NCBI GenBank assembly: GCA_037833965.1
Contig: AP031356.1
Span: forward strand, 7,400,501 to 7,464,500
Length of the DNA stretch: 64,000 nucleotides
Direction of reading: 5' to 3'
From: Marchantia polymorpha subsp. ruderalis
Taxonomy: Eukaryota; Streptophyta; Marchantiopsida; Marchantiales; Marchantiaceae
Part shown: piece by piece, positions 36,818 through 50,400 of the stretch
Layout: each line of letters starts with the position of its first letter
How positions within the stretch are numbered: the stretch's first letter is position 1
Made by a program: the position numbers and the translations under genes
Notes under the pieces: generated by a model
Database searches by the model: none
Seen by the model: only the letters and a program-made list of their open reading frames with translations
Told to the model about the DNA's origin: nothing

Positions 36818-36854
36818 TCATTTGTCACCATTTTGATGAAATGGTGACAAATGA
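36818..36854. repeat. Inverted repeat, 16-bp arms
   Basis: Arms TCATTTGTCACCATTT and AAATGGTGACAAATGA match perfectly around a 5-base spacer (TGATG). The arm content suggests a selected or recently formed hairpin, not a chance AT-rich match. Confidence 0.75.
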
Positions 36855-39662
36855 ACTTAGATGCAAGATTAGTTTTAGCTTATGATATTGTTGCATAGTC
36901 TTAGCTTGCAATATTTTTATAACAGTTTTGTATCTATCATGTCTGAAACTGTCATGTCTTGTATTAAGTATTTTTCATTATTTGTTTAATATATGGAAAA
37001 TTTATGTTTGAATCAAAGCAGTTTATAACTACAAAAAAAATCATTATAAATTTTCTATAATGAGTAGATGTATGCTTGTGGATCTTGTTTTAACCTCATA
37101 GTAGACTCATTAACTCATACATTTGGATCTTATATATTTATACGTATTTGTATATTCAGTATCGCATGTGGTAGTAAAATTACTTTAGAAAAAATGTGAA
37201 TGCATGCAACTTGTCATTTAATAACTTGAAATCATTTATCATGTTATTGAAATATATTGAGATGTTGAATAAATTTTTATAAACAAATTGTGATTTCAGT
37301 TAACATCAACCACATTCTCCGTATGTCATAAATTTATGTCACAATTGTATACCTATATAGTACCAGTGTTACATATGATCAATTTTTATATCAATATAAA
37401 AAACAATATGAAAAACCTGATTAATTTTGCAGTGTTTGATATATGCAGCTTAGAATATCAACGCTCATTTTTGTGGGGAGTTTTGGCAAAAACTACATCA
37501 AATAAAAAAATTTGTATTCAAGCGTCATATGAAAAAAATTTGACCATCGTTAATTATTTTAAAATCCAGTATTTATTTTAAATTATACGTATACAAACAT
37601 ATAAGATTATTTTCTCCCAAAAATCAGTCATTATCAATATTCTCTCTATGATATCTGGATTTCATTTGATGCATTGAGATACATTTTTCAATCGATGAAA
37701 ATTTATCAATGTTTTTTTGGTTGTCTGTGTGTTGCTGTGTTTTTTTTCTTGATTATATATATATTATATATATAATTTCACACGTGTTTTATGATCTTTT
37801 GCATGAATGTTATGCTGTATGATTGATCATAACTTAAAAACCAATTAATAAAGCTTTAAGCGTAAGACATATAACGCGAATCGGAATGAATCAATCTTAT
37901 AAAACAATCCCATTTAGATATAGATATGTCATTTTTGGAGCTGATTGTGATGGTTTCGAAATCTAAATACGAGAGATGTAAAATATCTAAAAATATCTAA
38001 ACTCAAATTATAGATGTCCAGCAATACTTTGTTATTCTGTGTTTCACAAATATATATTTTTATATAAGTTAGTAAATGTGCATTATTCCATGAGACTCAT
38101 GAATAGAAACAATGGAAGTGTTCAAACATTCAATGGCTCTTTTTTTTCAACAAAAAAAGGTCATGGTATAGATTAGAACAACGTTATTATTTACTCATGT
38201 TTTTGTACACGAATATAAAATTGAGCTGGATACAATAGAGCTAGAAGTCGACAGCATCACACTTTCAAATATTTGTCAAATGATCCACACTACATGATCA
38301 TAAAAAAATGTAATTTACATAGTGGAATTTCTTACGATGGATTTCAATAGTAAGATTATAGATGTTGGCCAATATTAGAATTAAAATATATTAATATTCA
38401 TGTACTTCTAGTGTGATAAGCTTGTGCAACCTTAAATGATGAAGTTGGTATCGATATTTTCATATATGCCCAGTATTAATGAAGTAAATACTATACCTCT
38501 GCGCAAACCTGGAGATATTGTGTGTCTTTGCTCGACTTGTCAAGCATACACAAATTTGGAATCTCCTCATGAAGTCTAATGCCATTCAAAATGAATGGAG
38601 GAAATAAGAGTATACATGTATACTCTATTTGCAAGTAAGATTGTGCCAGTCAACAAAACTTTTATTTGTGGTTTCCATAAACAAATATAACATAAGCTAA
38701 TATAAGAACACTGTATATTTAAAACACACGAACATTCACACTTTTGGACATTTCCATTTTTGTATACTCTGAAACAGGTCATAATGCACTTTTAGGTCCG
38801 GACTAAGAATGCATAATTGCATCCAAAATACCATGTGCAAGCGCAACCTCCATGACGCAGAAGTAACACACCTGCTCTCGAAGGATTTGCACAAGTTATA
38901 CTCAGAGGAACACGGACACAAACAAAAGATTTAAATATTCTTAAATGCACACAGAAAAAACTTGTTGCAAAAGAGGGGAAAATGCTTGGAAAGGAAAGCG
39001 GTGGTGGTCAGGAGCAGAGGGCCTATTGGACTCTGCTTGATCCTGATGGAAAGCTTTTACTAAATTGGTGCATACAAGAGAGTACACTCGTGTACTAAAG
39101 TCAAGGGCAGAGAGTTTGTTTTTATTGCAAAAGCCAGGTGCCTCAAACTGTGGACACACATGTTTTCCATACTGATTCGAAAATGACCGAATAAGAATAT
39201 GAAGATTGCAGGCTAGAATTGTGTAGCTTGCAGTACAGTGGTAGCTTTTGGCTGTTCGGATAGGCTCTTTACCTAAACTCATATAGCCATGTTTTAGTGT
39301 CCGCTTTTTGTCCACTTTGTATCGTTATAATACTTTTCTCAAAGAGCTTCACTAGAGACTTTCATTTGCGGCATATTTTTACTCATATTTGAGTGGTTAG
39401 AATAGTATTGATCTGCATCATAGTGACGAAACGGGAGCCCATTGGTTGACCTTTTATTGACAATACAATATTTTTCTCCTTGCGCAACACTTTTTCATAG
39501 ATCATACTAGATCAGATGAAGCTATATAATATGTTGATAAACTTTTCCAATTTCATTTGTTACTAGTTTCAACATTTGCACTTGACCAAATTTATCTGCA
39601 TGTCATGTGATGATGTTTTATTTTGTATGAAGTGTTACAACCTACATGCAGTTGCTTAATTG

Positions 39663-39910
39663 GGACTCCCTTACCTTTCTATTTGCTATAAAATTCGAAT
39701 TGAACTTTGTAGTACGAGGCGACGGCTGTTACTTTGCATGTGCTTTCTCTCGACAAGTTGACAACGTCTAGTGGACCTATATGTGGATGCACATTATGGA
39801 CTCCCGTAACTCCCATCTAGTTTTATCTCTCAATTTGAACTTTGTAGTATGTGTTAATGGTTGGCATTTTGCATTTGCTTTATTCCTTTAAGTTGACAAC
39901 ATCTAATAAA
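39663..39910 (+). repeat. Diverged tandem duplication, 135-bp period
   Basis: Three anchor words recur at a constant offset of 135 bases: GGACTCCC (39663 and 39798), TGAACTTTGTAGTA (39701 and 39836) and GTTGACAAC (39757 and 39892). The sequence between them is partly conserved, including TTGCAT-TGCTTT. This is an ageing two-copy tandem duplication in the AT-rich block. A third copy is not obvious on either side. Confidence 0.75.
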
Positions 39911-42900
39911 CCACGTGGAAATTCTTTCAAATCCAAGCTTATGCAGGAAATCATAAAATTTGAACTTACTTCGACTCAACCTCTTGACTGATATTGATGG
40001 TGCTAACAATAAATCAACAACATATTTATGAAAAGAACTGGAGTGTTGATATCTAAGAAATTATATGCTTGTACTTGGACTAGAAAAAGTAACAACCCAA
40101 AATTATAAAGACTTCATTTTTTTCTATAGGATATGACATAAACACTCTTTTTCTTTACCAACTTTTATAGCATGTTGTGGTACTCATGCTATTGATTCTT
40201 TTCATAATAGATCAATCAAAACAATAACTGAGACTTTTGGCATAATTATGCTAAATCATTTAACTTGGATAACTTGCAATTTATTTTTCACATAAATCCA
40301 ACAATTATAATCAATCCAATAATTTATTTGTATTTTTTTGATATTTTATATGAAGTACAAACGACGTAGTGTAGATGAATGTAGAGTTGTTCTTAAAATA
40401 TTTACGATTCCATGATGGACATTAAAAAATCTTCAAAGGACCATTAACATGTTAACTTTTATCAATTTATACAATTGATACTTATAAAGAGTTTATATTA
40501 ATTTTGATAAATAGTGACTAAATTATTAAATTTCGGATTTACATATCTTGATATTATATATATATATATAATATTAAAATAAATACATTCATGCAGGTTA
40601 CTACCATGTTCAATCATTACAACGATGTAATTAAAACTCATTTGAAATAGGCAAATTTTGATGTGCACCAAAAGATATTGATTAAGAATGAGTTGAAAAG
40701 ATTGTTGTAATTATTTTGAATCAAGAGTGTTCTTCGGAAGTGTCTAAAAATGTGATAAAAATCATAATCACATCAACTCATGTGTTTTTTTATATCATAA
40801 ATTAACATTTGAAGAAGAATGATTTATCGGGTGAAAATGATACATCATAATATAAAACTATTTGTTAAAAATTTATTAATTTCACAAAATAAATTAATAA
40901 ATCAAGTTACAATAATGTGATCACATTGAAGAATGTTATATTTGTCACATGCTTAGTCTAACGTTATCATAATATGCATAATGTACACATGAAGTATTCT
41001 TTTAATCCAAGAGATAAAATTATTCAATTGCATGCATAAAATCTTACTTCAATACATTTTGTATGTTTAATAAGAAAATGAAACCAGTAAAATTTATTTT
41101 CTCAAACAAAAGAGTATTTCACAAGCATTTTAAAAGGTTAGCTCTCAAAATCAAACATGAACAAATGTCTTGTTCGTGGAAAGACTTTGCTTATGCCTAG
41201 AAAACGTTTACGACAAAGTCACTATACTCAACTTGGATTGGCTGAGTAGCTCTCCACCTACCAACATGCATATTTCTTATTTTTCTAATTCTAATGATGC
41301 ATTTAGTCTTTGAATTCATTCATGGATATTAGACATACCTTTTTAGTTTAGGTCATACATTAAACATTTACATATATCTGACTAAATTATATCTTTCATA
41401 TCTTTCAATGTATCTTAATATAATTTGTACACTATAATATTCATTGTTCAAATTTGATCATACATAGTTTTGAATGAAGTTATGGCTCATTAATCTTTTG
41501 TATAAAATATTTATCATATTTTCATGAGTTCATTTTATCATTAATATTGTTGTGATATCAAGAAATATGTTCCAATCAGAGTTAGTATAATGCTGGATTC
41601 TATACATTAAGTTTACGAGTATAGTAGTAAACAACACATGTACATTTAAAATTATTCTATCTTGTGAAACAAATTAACGATGACTGTTGTTCTCGACTAT
41701 TTTTGTTTACAATTGATTAGAAGTTGACAATAAAGAATAAAAAAAACTCTTGGATGTAACAAATACTTTCAAATTTATAATCAAAAGTGTCAAATTTGTT
41801 ATAGCATCAAAATTATCAATTATAAATATATATAAGCAGGAATTTACATATTTGAATCATACATCAATCATTGTTTTTCGTGAAAATAGCTTAATATTAA
41901 ATAGTTATGCAAAATACATGTTTTTGCGTACATCATGCTCTTTTAACATCTAAACGAAGTCTTTGACAAAGGGGAAAATATACTCATTTATTTATTTATT
42001 TTACATATATTGTACACACAAAATAGAATTAAACGTTATTCTATATAAACATATTAGTGGAAATGATATGAGATTCAACTTTTAATTTATATAAAAATTT
42101 GCCTTCACATTACTTAGTTTGTGATATAATACGTATTTCACTTTAAAAGTATTATGTTTCAATTTTAATTTTAATTTATGCTGTGAAATTTAAAGTTGAA
42201 ATATGTATACATTTTGTATCAATATAATCCAATATATCGTCACAATATTGAGATAAAAATACCTAATGCTTTTCAAATCAAAAAGAATAAACTTCATGTA
42301 ATTGTATATGTTTAATTATAATTATGTTTGTTGAGATTTAAATAAATATCACATATAACATTTTTTTCTATTTATATGAAAAAAATACCAGGTCTTATAT
42401 ACATACCTAAATATCATTATATTATTCCACAGTCAGAGTCATAAATTGACAGTATTTGCATCAGAATGAATAAATATTTAGATAAAAATCTTATAAGATA
42501 TAAATGATAAATAAAATAATGAAATTATTGATTTTATTAATCAGTATATATCATCAAATTAAAATTTAAACCATATTCAATATGGCTTGAACCGATCCAC
42601 AATGTTGTAATTTGAAGGATTTATGATAAATAATTTTTTGTATATTTAAAATAATTATTTCCACAAACAAATAAATAAATGAATTCGATGATATAAATTT
42701 CTTCTAAAATTTATTGTCTGAAATAAATTTGAATGGATGTATTTTAATATAGAATTATAAATTTTATTTAAGAGATTAATATTGAAACAAAATTGTTGCA
42801 ATGTTTTCGTTTGATTTGTTTCCTATATATATATATGTCATTGACTACTTGTATTAGAAATGAATACATATTTAAGAAGTTAAATATTGTGTGGGACTTT

Positions 42901-43054
42901 TTTTCCGAATTATTATTTAAATTTTGAGAAGTATGATTGGAAATGTACTTTCATATATATAAAGCTAATATTTTTTATTAGTTTTTTGACTGATAATATA
43001 AATCATAAATTATTTATGTTTTAAATTTCACATTTTAATTTCATATTTATGTAT

Positions 43055-43057
43055 GTA

Positions 43058-43081
<24 letters not shown>
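43055..43081 (+). repeat. (TA)n microsatellite
   Basis: An uninterrupted TA run of about 27 bases in the AT-rich block. Shorter related runs occur at about 40554-40571 and 37757-37774. Confidence 0.85.
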
Positions 43082-43089
<8 letters not shown>

Positions 43090-45358
43090 AGTTTAAATTT
43101 CTTCTGGAAGTATGATTTTAGTTCAAAATCTCTATTATCATTTACTTTGGTGATAATTTGTTGGGGGAAAACACAGGTTTTTCTTAGATCTAAACTAGTA
43201 ATATTTTACATCCTACATACTTCTAATTTTACATAAATTAGATCTAAACCTCTTAAAGTTTGTTGTCTCATTTATATATATATATACACACTACTTATCT
43301 ATCCATTGTATGAAATATTATTATTTCATGAGATTACACATTGATTATTTTCTAAGTAAATACATCTTTTGTTCTTTTATTACGCTTGCATGAATATAGT
43401 ATACAAATATTAAGAAATCTCTTCAATGGTATTTTTCCTTTATATGTTTCGTCCACTTATTCCTTCATTGACATGTTTTAAATTTGTTTGTCACATGTTG
43501 AACACTTAATCCATAAAGTAATTGAATATTAGGACTTTTTAAAATATTATTTTTGTTGTATATATAATTCTGATGTATGAAGGAGACGATTTTTTCTCTT
43601 AGTGTATTCTCATTTTGGAAACTTTGTTTTAGCTTACTGCATCATCTAAATAGGACAGCATCCATAAATTTCTGTAATCTTTGTGGATTTATCATCAACT
43701 TCCTTCCTCTCTGTGTTATACCTTATGGTTGCTATGTATACTTATCTTTTAACTTCATTTGATCACTCGCAATTACTGGAGTCACTCACGTTTCTTTTTA
43801 AATGCATATACTCCCATGGATTGGAATATATCCCTATGAAATGACCAAATTTGCATACAGTGAGACTAGGTGATGCATTGACAAACCTTCGTTCAATTCT
43901 AGTGCGTTCAACGACTAGAAAGGTCGGACACATTTATGACCGTGACAAAAGAGGCTATCGCAAAGTTGGATAGAACTCTCAAAAGTGTGTTGGAGACAAA
44001 AAAAATAATCCAACGTGTAATGGGGTATCATTTCCTCTCGAGGTGGACTTCTCACAAGGGTTACCCGAATATTGATGGTCAGAATTTCTCTATGGTGGTG
44101 ATTTGTATCTTCACACGTTTGTATGAGTTGTTCGTAGTACATTATGCTTGTCAAGCCCTTGTCATTTTACAATGGGGATTCCGAGGATCAAAAATATAAT
44201 TTAGAAATAAATATACTGGTTGCTTATGATAAAATGCAAAATAATTCAGATTAAAGGGATGACCAGAACCACTTACGCTGATTATAAAAGGCCTGTATAT
44301 TGACAACCTTACATTTGTAAGGAAGTGACAAGAACAGAGCTAAATTCATCGTTAAATTTTGCGCTGGGCTGCAATTAACTGTATTTTGAACAGGGTAGTG
44401 CCAGGAAAAACTCCTTTTCACGGAGGGCAAATTGTTACAGGAACGACTGTAACATCATGACAACTTTGTACTGTATACGGAAAGCTACATGGTTGCCCCA
44501 GGCTTTCATAGGGAACCGTAGTGGCCAGTGCTGTTGTAGAGGAGATGGAGATAAAACAACCCTCAGAAACAATTTAAAGATCAGGGTGAATCTGATTTAT
44601 AAATAAAATTACGGGAAATTAGGAGAAGCGCTCATTGATGTACACCTTATCCTCAAGAGCGGCTAATGGAGGACACATTGAGAGAGAAAATTGCAGACGT
44701 GGTGACAAGAATTGCGAAAACATTTGAGGATACCAGCTAAGCATTACAGAAATGAAAGACAGGTTTGATAGCGAGTCAAGACTTAGAGTAAAAATGCGGA
44801 ACAGTGAGAAGGAAATAAAGGATAAGACGGGGATGCCCTCGTGAAGGGAGAAGGAATTATGCCATTGGACTGGCATGATGATGACACTTGTGAAAACTTG
44901 TAGTGATTATTTCATGGGCTTGAAAATAGGGCCTCGTGCGTAATATCCATGTTTAAAGATGGAAAGAGCTTGGACACTGAGGTGAGTAAGACCCAATCCT
45001 TTCAAACCATGCCATGCAAACGCGACGACGACATCCGTAGCATCATGGGATGGATGTCGGTCCATGTGAAGGGATAGGATGGTGTGGGGGTATGGATGGG
45101 GTATGGATGGGGCATGGATACTCTCGAGTCCCATCGAAGCACTCATTCAATGCGATTCCATCGGGCCGTCGGTCATCGCGGGCATGACATGCGAGTGCAG
45201 AGGATGACATTGATTGTATGGGATGACATGAATGATGCGAATGAATGTTCCGTGCCGGTGAAAGAAGGCGGAAAGGTGGCCGGAACGGTAATTCGGCAGC
45301 GAGTTGCGGTTGCCGCACGTAGTGCCACGCAGCAGCGTCCTTGCTCTGCCATGCCTAT

Positions 45359-45364
45359 CACGTG
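45359..45364. promoter_or_regulatory. G-box (CACGTG), distal
   Basis: A palindromic CACGTG about 2.1 kb before the JAZ start codon. G-boxes are the known binding sites of MYC-type bHLH factors, the partners repressed by JAZ proteins; whether this one is used is inference. Confidence 0.4.
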
Positions 45365-46891
45365 CGCTTTTCTTTTCCGGCCACAGCCAGGGTCCCCACT
45401 CTCGCCTTCCTCGTCCCCGTCGTCGACACCCGTTGCGCGGGCCTTGCTCCCCATCAGCCTGTCCCGTCCCGTCCTGACGCTCCCCTCCCCTCCCCTCGCC
45501 TCCCCTCGTCGCCCCGTGCATCGCCCAAGGCCCTCGCCTCGTCTTCTTCTCTCTTGCCTCGCAGCCTCCCGCACTCTCAACTCTCGGCGCCTCATGTTGC
45601 AGTTGTTGTTCTTGTTGGATCTCGCCAACGAGGAAGAAGAAGGAGAAGACGCCGCGCCTGCACTGCCGCCTTCCCGCTAGACAACACTGTTCAATTCCTT
45701 TCTTTACTGACCCTCCCCATCCAGCAACTCCTGCTCCTCCTGCTGCTGCCCATCATCATCACCTTCATCCTTCATCCTTCCTCCCTGTTCTCACGAAAGC
45801 CTTGCCCGCTTTCCCGTCCGCCTGTCCTCTTGTCGGGCTGCTGCTTTAAACTATCGACACTTGGGTTGTTTTCCAATTTTCTCGTATAGGATCAGGGAGG
45901 GTGGTTGTAGTAGCATCGGCGCGGTCGAACACACGAGCAGAACGAGAGAAGTGGGGAGAGAGAGAGAGAGAGAGGGAGAGATAGAGAGAGAAGGAGTGGA
46001 GGAGGACGGGACAGGAGGCTGGTGGTGAGGCAGGAATACAATTATCAGAAACATCAATCTACGAGGTGCGGAGTGGTACGTGCGCGGGGCTGTTGACGGG
46101 CCTGTAGGAAGTGTGAGGGAGTTGCGCACGGGGAGCTTGTCGCTCCTTATCTTGCTCCCACTTTTGTGAGAGTGTATTCTGGTTCGAGCCAAGGGACTAA
46201 AACACGCGACGATGTTTTCTGCTGCCTCGTGTGCCTAATACCTCTTGCCGATATCTACGGGCGGTTACTCTTCCGACTGATTTCCTTCCCTCTTTTTCAT
46301 AGGCACTGCTCATTTAGGGTAACCCTGTTCATCATCATCAGCAGCTCCAACTCCTCCCTTTCGTCCCAATTTACATACCATACCATATCATTCCGGTTCT
46401 TGCTCTGTTCATTTTGGTGGTGGTCGGTGATCATTTCTGTTCACATTTGTGTTCCGGGCCCCATCCTGCCCGTTTGGACGTGCGGCCACATAGTTACGAG
46501 GTGAGCCGCGGGTGGAGGTTGTTTGTCGCTGTGGGCCGAACCTACGCACGCTCGCGCATTGCCTGCAGGGTCCGGAAGTTCCGTTGCATCAGCAAGCAAG
46601 CATCTTACGCAGGAGAAGGAGAGAAGAGGAGACGAGTAGATTTGCAGCGGAGAGATTTTGGAAAAAGGCGGATATCTTTTATCAGGGAGGATACTCATTT
46701 GTCTCAGCGAGGAGAACTGTGAAAAGAAGAGGAACTCTCGGTTTAAGCATTCTCCAGGTGCAGCCACCCGTGGGCCATCGGTGCCATATTTGATCACCTC
46801 CGAGCCACAAAGAACGAACCAATTCTCTGCGTTTTTGAAAGTTTTGCCGGCCGCTTCGTGAGCAGTAATCCACTTCATGCCAGGAACATAC

Positions 46892-46897
46892 CACGTG
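46892..46897. promoter_or_regulatory. G-box (CACGTG), proximal
   Basis: A palindromic CACGTG in the context CCACGTGCC, 563 bases before the JAZ start codon. This position suits the MYC-driven feedback seen in JAZ genes of other plants. It may lie in the promoter or in the leader, since the transcript start is not known. Confidence 0.45.
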
Positions 46898-47459
46898 CCA
46901 GGCGCCTATCAACTTGAAATTCATGTTCTGCCCAACTTATCTCATTGTGCACACTCGGCCTCCGCTTACTGTCCTCCCGAGGCGTCCCTGTGAGCGTGCT
47001 CGCTGTAATCCCCGATCGTGAAGACAGGCTGCTCCCTTCTATCCACTGTTCCTTACTTGCAATCGAGAGATCCTGGACGGACGAGGGGCTAAAGGCCAGG
47101 AAAGAGGGAACTCTACGTCCAACAGGAGAGCACAGTTCCATTCAGATCTACCAACCCCTCGTCTATCTAGTGAGTTAATTCTTCGCCTCTCTTCTCATTC
47201 TCTTGTTCGTAGTCTGTGTGTTTGTCAGTCGTTCTCTTGATTTCATGCTTTCTCCCGCTTGGTGCCCCGTTGGTACTCCCAGAGTTTATGTAGTCTGCCC
47301 TTCATGCCTTCTCCTATTTCATCCACAATCTCTCCCTCTTCGCTGAGGTAGATAGCCCGCCCTTTTCTTCCCAATCGTTCTACTTATCTTAAGGAACATA
47401 ACTGTTATAAAATTAAACTGCTCGCCATCCGGGCTCTAAGCTAAACAGGCCCTCTCTCA

Positions 47460-50400
47460 ATGGCGAGAGAAGCTGTTGGAGCGTTGGACTTTCTGGGTTT
47501 GGGCAAAAGCCTTTGCGAGAGAGATACAACTGACTTTAGTGTGGAAAGAGAACGAGGGAAGTTAGTGAAACCCATAGCTTCTCTGCCCACATCGTCGAGT
47601 CAAAGTTCTGGGACGAACTCCGTCGGTGAGGGAGGGCGCGAAAGCTCCATGTCACGTCTCATGCTCAGGACCGACAATTCCCCCTCGAAGAACCCTCTAG
47701 TTCTGTTCAAGGAAGGATGGCCTCCCATGGGTATAAAAGAGGAAGATATGGGAGGAGTCCGGAAGACTAGCAGGACACGCTTGGAGAAGCCTTACCAGCC
47801 ACTGGAGGTCCTTACAGACACAGATGTAATGCATTTGTCGCAGGAGGACTGCAGAGACTATCTGAAAGGAAAAGGTACTTTTTCTTTACGAATAACCCGT
47901 TGGGCAAGAATCAGGAGAGGCTAGGCTGGAGAGGAGATCCTCAAACCATGTTGGTGTTCTCACTTCCGTTGCCCATTGTAGATTTAGAGCCAGTTATTCT
48001 TGCGAGATGCAAATCTAGTTCTCATCGTACAGGGGTCATAGCTATGTAAAAAGTAAGCTTGCCTTACTGAGCAGCAACTTGCTGGAAACGACAGTACGCA
48101 ATTTCGCTCCTTTGGGATCATTCGTTAGGCCCATTCTTCGAGCCCATGAAGTTTTCTGTGGGAAGCATAGAACTGATGTGGGCAGTATACCGTTGGTCCC
48201 TCTACAACAGTAGTGAGGACAACTAGTATCAGAGTATTGCACTTACTGCGCTTCATCGGAATACGGTCTTAAATTTAGAGGCTCGTATTGCTGAGTGACT
48301 AGTCAGGTAGAAATCGTGATTCCAGGGCTATCAGCCCTTATCCTGGTGGCCGCTTAGGAACTTTATGGAACTTGAAGAGCTCTCTATTCAAGGCTCTTGG
48401 AGACTGCCTATAAAGCAGGTTGTAATTCTGAAGACTTGGGAGTCAAATACACTTTACGAGGTACTCTGTAATTTCTCTCACGAGACGTATGACATCGGAA
48501 TTCGTCGCTCGTATCTTGTACTCAGCCTTGGTGCACGTCGATGCAGCCTTCGGTTCTATTTCCTGAGAACAGTCACGGGGTATTTGAGAGCACTTGGTAT
48601 TGACTATTTTGTGCTGCAAGTTAGCCATCGGTACGAAGTCGCTCCATCTTCCATAGTCAATGGTTTTTGGTCCCCAGTCTGGAATTGACATCCTGATGTC
48701 ATATCTAAAGACGAGAATGATCGATCAATGGCTCTTTGGTTACGTTCTTAACGTGGTCTAATTGTATCATTCCAGGAATGCATCGCAATACTTGGAATAA
48801 GCCCTTGGCTCCAGGGGTAGTGACTGAAAGGCACTTAGTTTCAAGACAGGAAGAGGAGAAACCTGCGAGCAGGAGTGCCGGTTCGCCACAGAAGAATGGG
48901 TTGTCAGACGCACCCACTCTTACTGTCTCTTCCGGTCCTGGGTGGCAGCACGATACATCTGGCCAATCTCACGCTTCAGTAAGTACCCCCTTTATTCGCA
49001 GTTTCGCGCTACGTGGCCCCATCATGATCCGCTGATCTCAAAGCATCGTCTGTCGCGCCAAGTGTATTTCTCCCAATTTCCGAACTCGATTACCTCTGAA
49101 AGGTTGGGCGCTATGTGTTTCTGCGGAACTTTTGTTATATCTGTAGTAAGATCATACGGTTATAGTTTAATTGCTTTCTAGATTCGCTGATAGTATCAGG
49201 CAAATGCCCTAATATTGATGTCTGTGTCATTTCATGTTGGTTTGCAGGGAATTCGCGTTAATGGTTTCCAACCTCCTCGGTACAATGTGGCCACAACACA
49301 AGCTGCTGGGAGTGACGAAGCGCATGGGGGAGCTCGACCAACTGAACGAGGGCCTCATATAGATTCGAGCCTCACTCTATCGATTCCATCCACCAGGGAG
49401 CAGCCGCCGACCTCTCAATCCAGTGGCTTCGGCTCGCCATTGCCTACCTTACTCAGGATGCTGAAATCTCCAGACAACTCTTTGGCAATGCACGGTCAAC
49501 GTGCCCTTCAGGGCCAACCTCCTCAACCTACATTCCAAGGAGGTAGTCCGCAAATTGGGTCAGTTCCAAGGTATAATTTCAGGTGTTGATTCATTCCACG
49601 GCTTTGATTGGGAGCTTTAAAGTTACATTAGGGTCGGTGTCGCACTCTGATTGCTACTAAACGATCGGAATAAACTATTGTATCAACTATCTAAGATTGT
49701 TAGTAGGAACTCTTCGTCGAATCATTTTCTCAAATCTTTGTGTCTGTCAACTGTCCAGGAATACCACCCCAACGCACTTGCCTGGGAGGCCTCCTACTGC
49801 GCAACTTACAATATTTTATTCTGGAACTGTAAATGTGTATGATGACGTGCCGGCAGACAAGGTATGTTGATCTATTGAACCTGTATGTTACGAGCAATTT
49901 TCTCCATACATTTCGCAAATTTTTAGATATTATCAGTAGTTCAACAAATACCACTCTGATGTTTGTATCGTTTGGTATGATTCCTGTGGATGTTATAGTA
50001 TTGGATAATGGAGACATCTCATTTTCACATCAGAAGGATTGATTGTGATACTTTGCGTTGATTTGTTTCGTATTCAGGCTCAAGCCATCATGCTGCTAGC
50101 TGGCAGTGGGAATTCGTGGTCATCAAATTTTATGAACCCTCCTGCTCCAGTTGCAACGCGACCGGCTTCAACTGGAGGAGTTGCATCCTCATCTAGTGCT
50201 TCAGCACCTCCTGCTTCAACCCCAACTCCATCAATCCCGACTAGTTCAGGATCAGGTTCACCGCTGGTTCCCGCAATGCTGGTTGCAGGTGGTCTGAACA
50301 AGCAAGCAGTAGGAGCCACAAGAGGTGCCGCAATCCTTCATCAAGGTATGCTCTAATTTCAGTTAGTGACATGATTTGAGGCCGGAGGAGTGGTGATGTT

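Larger units (their letters stand above)
27231..44300. other. 17-kb AT-rich block without genes
   Basis: Base composition changes abruptly near 27.2 kb and returns to normal near 44.3 kb. Between them nearly all frames are short and rich in Phe, Ile, Lys, Asn and Tyr, as expected of non-coding AT-rich DNA. A stretch of more ordinary composition occurs at about 38.8-39.3 kb, but its 124-codon minus-strand frame has no ATG start and no known domain. I found no transposase, reverse transcriptase, tRNA or rRNA sequence. Simple repeats include (TA)n at about 43055-43081 and 40554-40571. Several spaced inverted repeats and one tandem duplication are listed separately. The block could be heterochromatin or decayed mobile DNA. 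Confidence 0.6.
44301..47459 (+). promoter_or_regulatory. Upstream and leader region of the JAZ gene
   Basis: This stretch precedes the JAZ start codon and holds no supported separate gene. The frames of 112-198 codons at 45084-46504 overlap on both strands and are Pro/Ser/Arg low-complexity products of CT-, TCC- and GA-rich DNA (for example the GA run at about 45956-45990), so I treat them as promoter or leader sequence. Two perfect G-boxes and a TATAAAA at 47406-47412 are present. If that TATA box is used, the leader would be very short; a longer leader with an intron is equally possible. Confidence 0.45.

Noticed and set aside
38941-39315. 124-codon minus-strand frame inside the AT-rich block
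   Set aside because: No ATG at its start, no recognisable domain, and no splice partner nearby.
43936-44199. 87-codon plus-strand frame at the edge of the AT-rich block
   Set aside because: No family resemblance and nothing around it suggests an exon structure; length is within chance.
45084-45680. 198-codon plus-strand frame upstream of JAZ
   Set aside because: Pro/Ser/Arg low complexity from CT- and TCC-rich DNA, with similar-length frames on the opposite strand; no domain.
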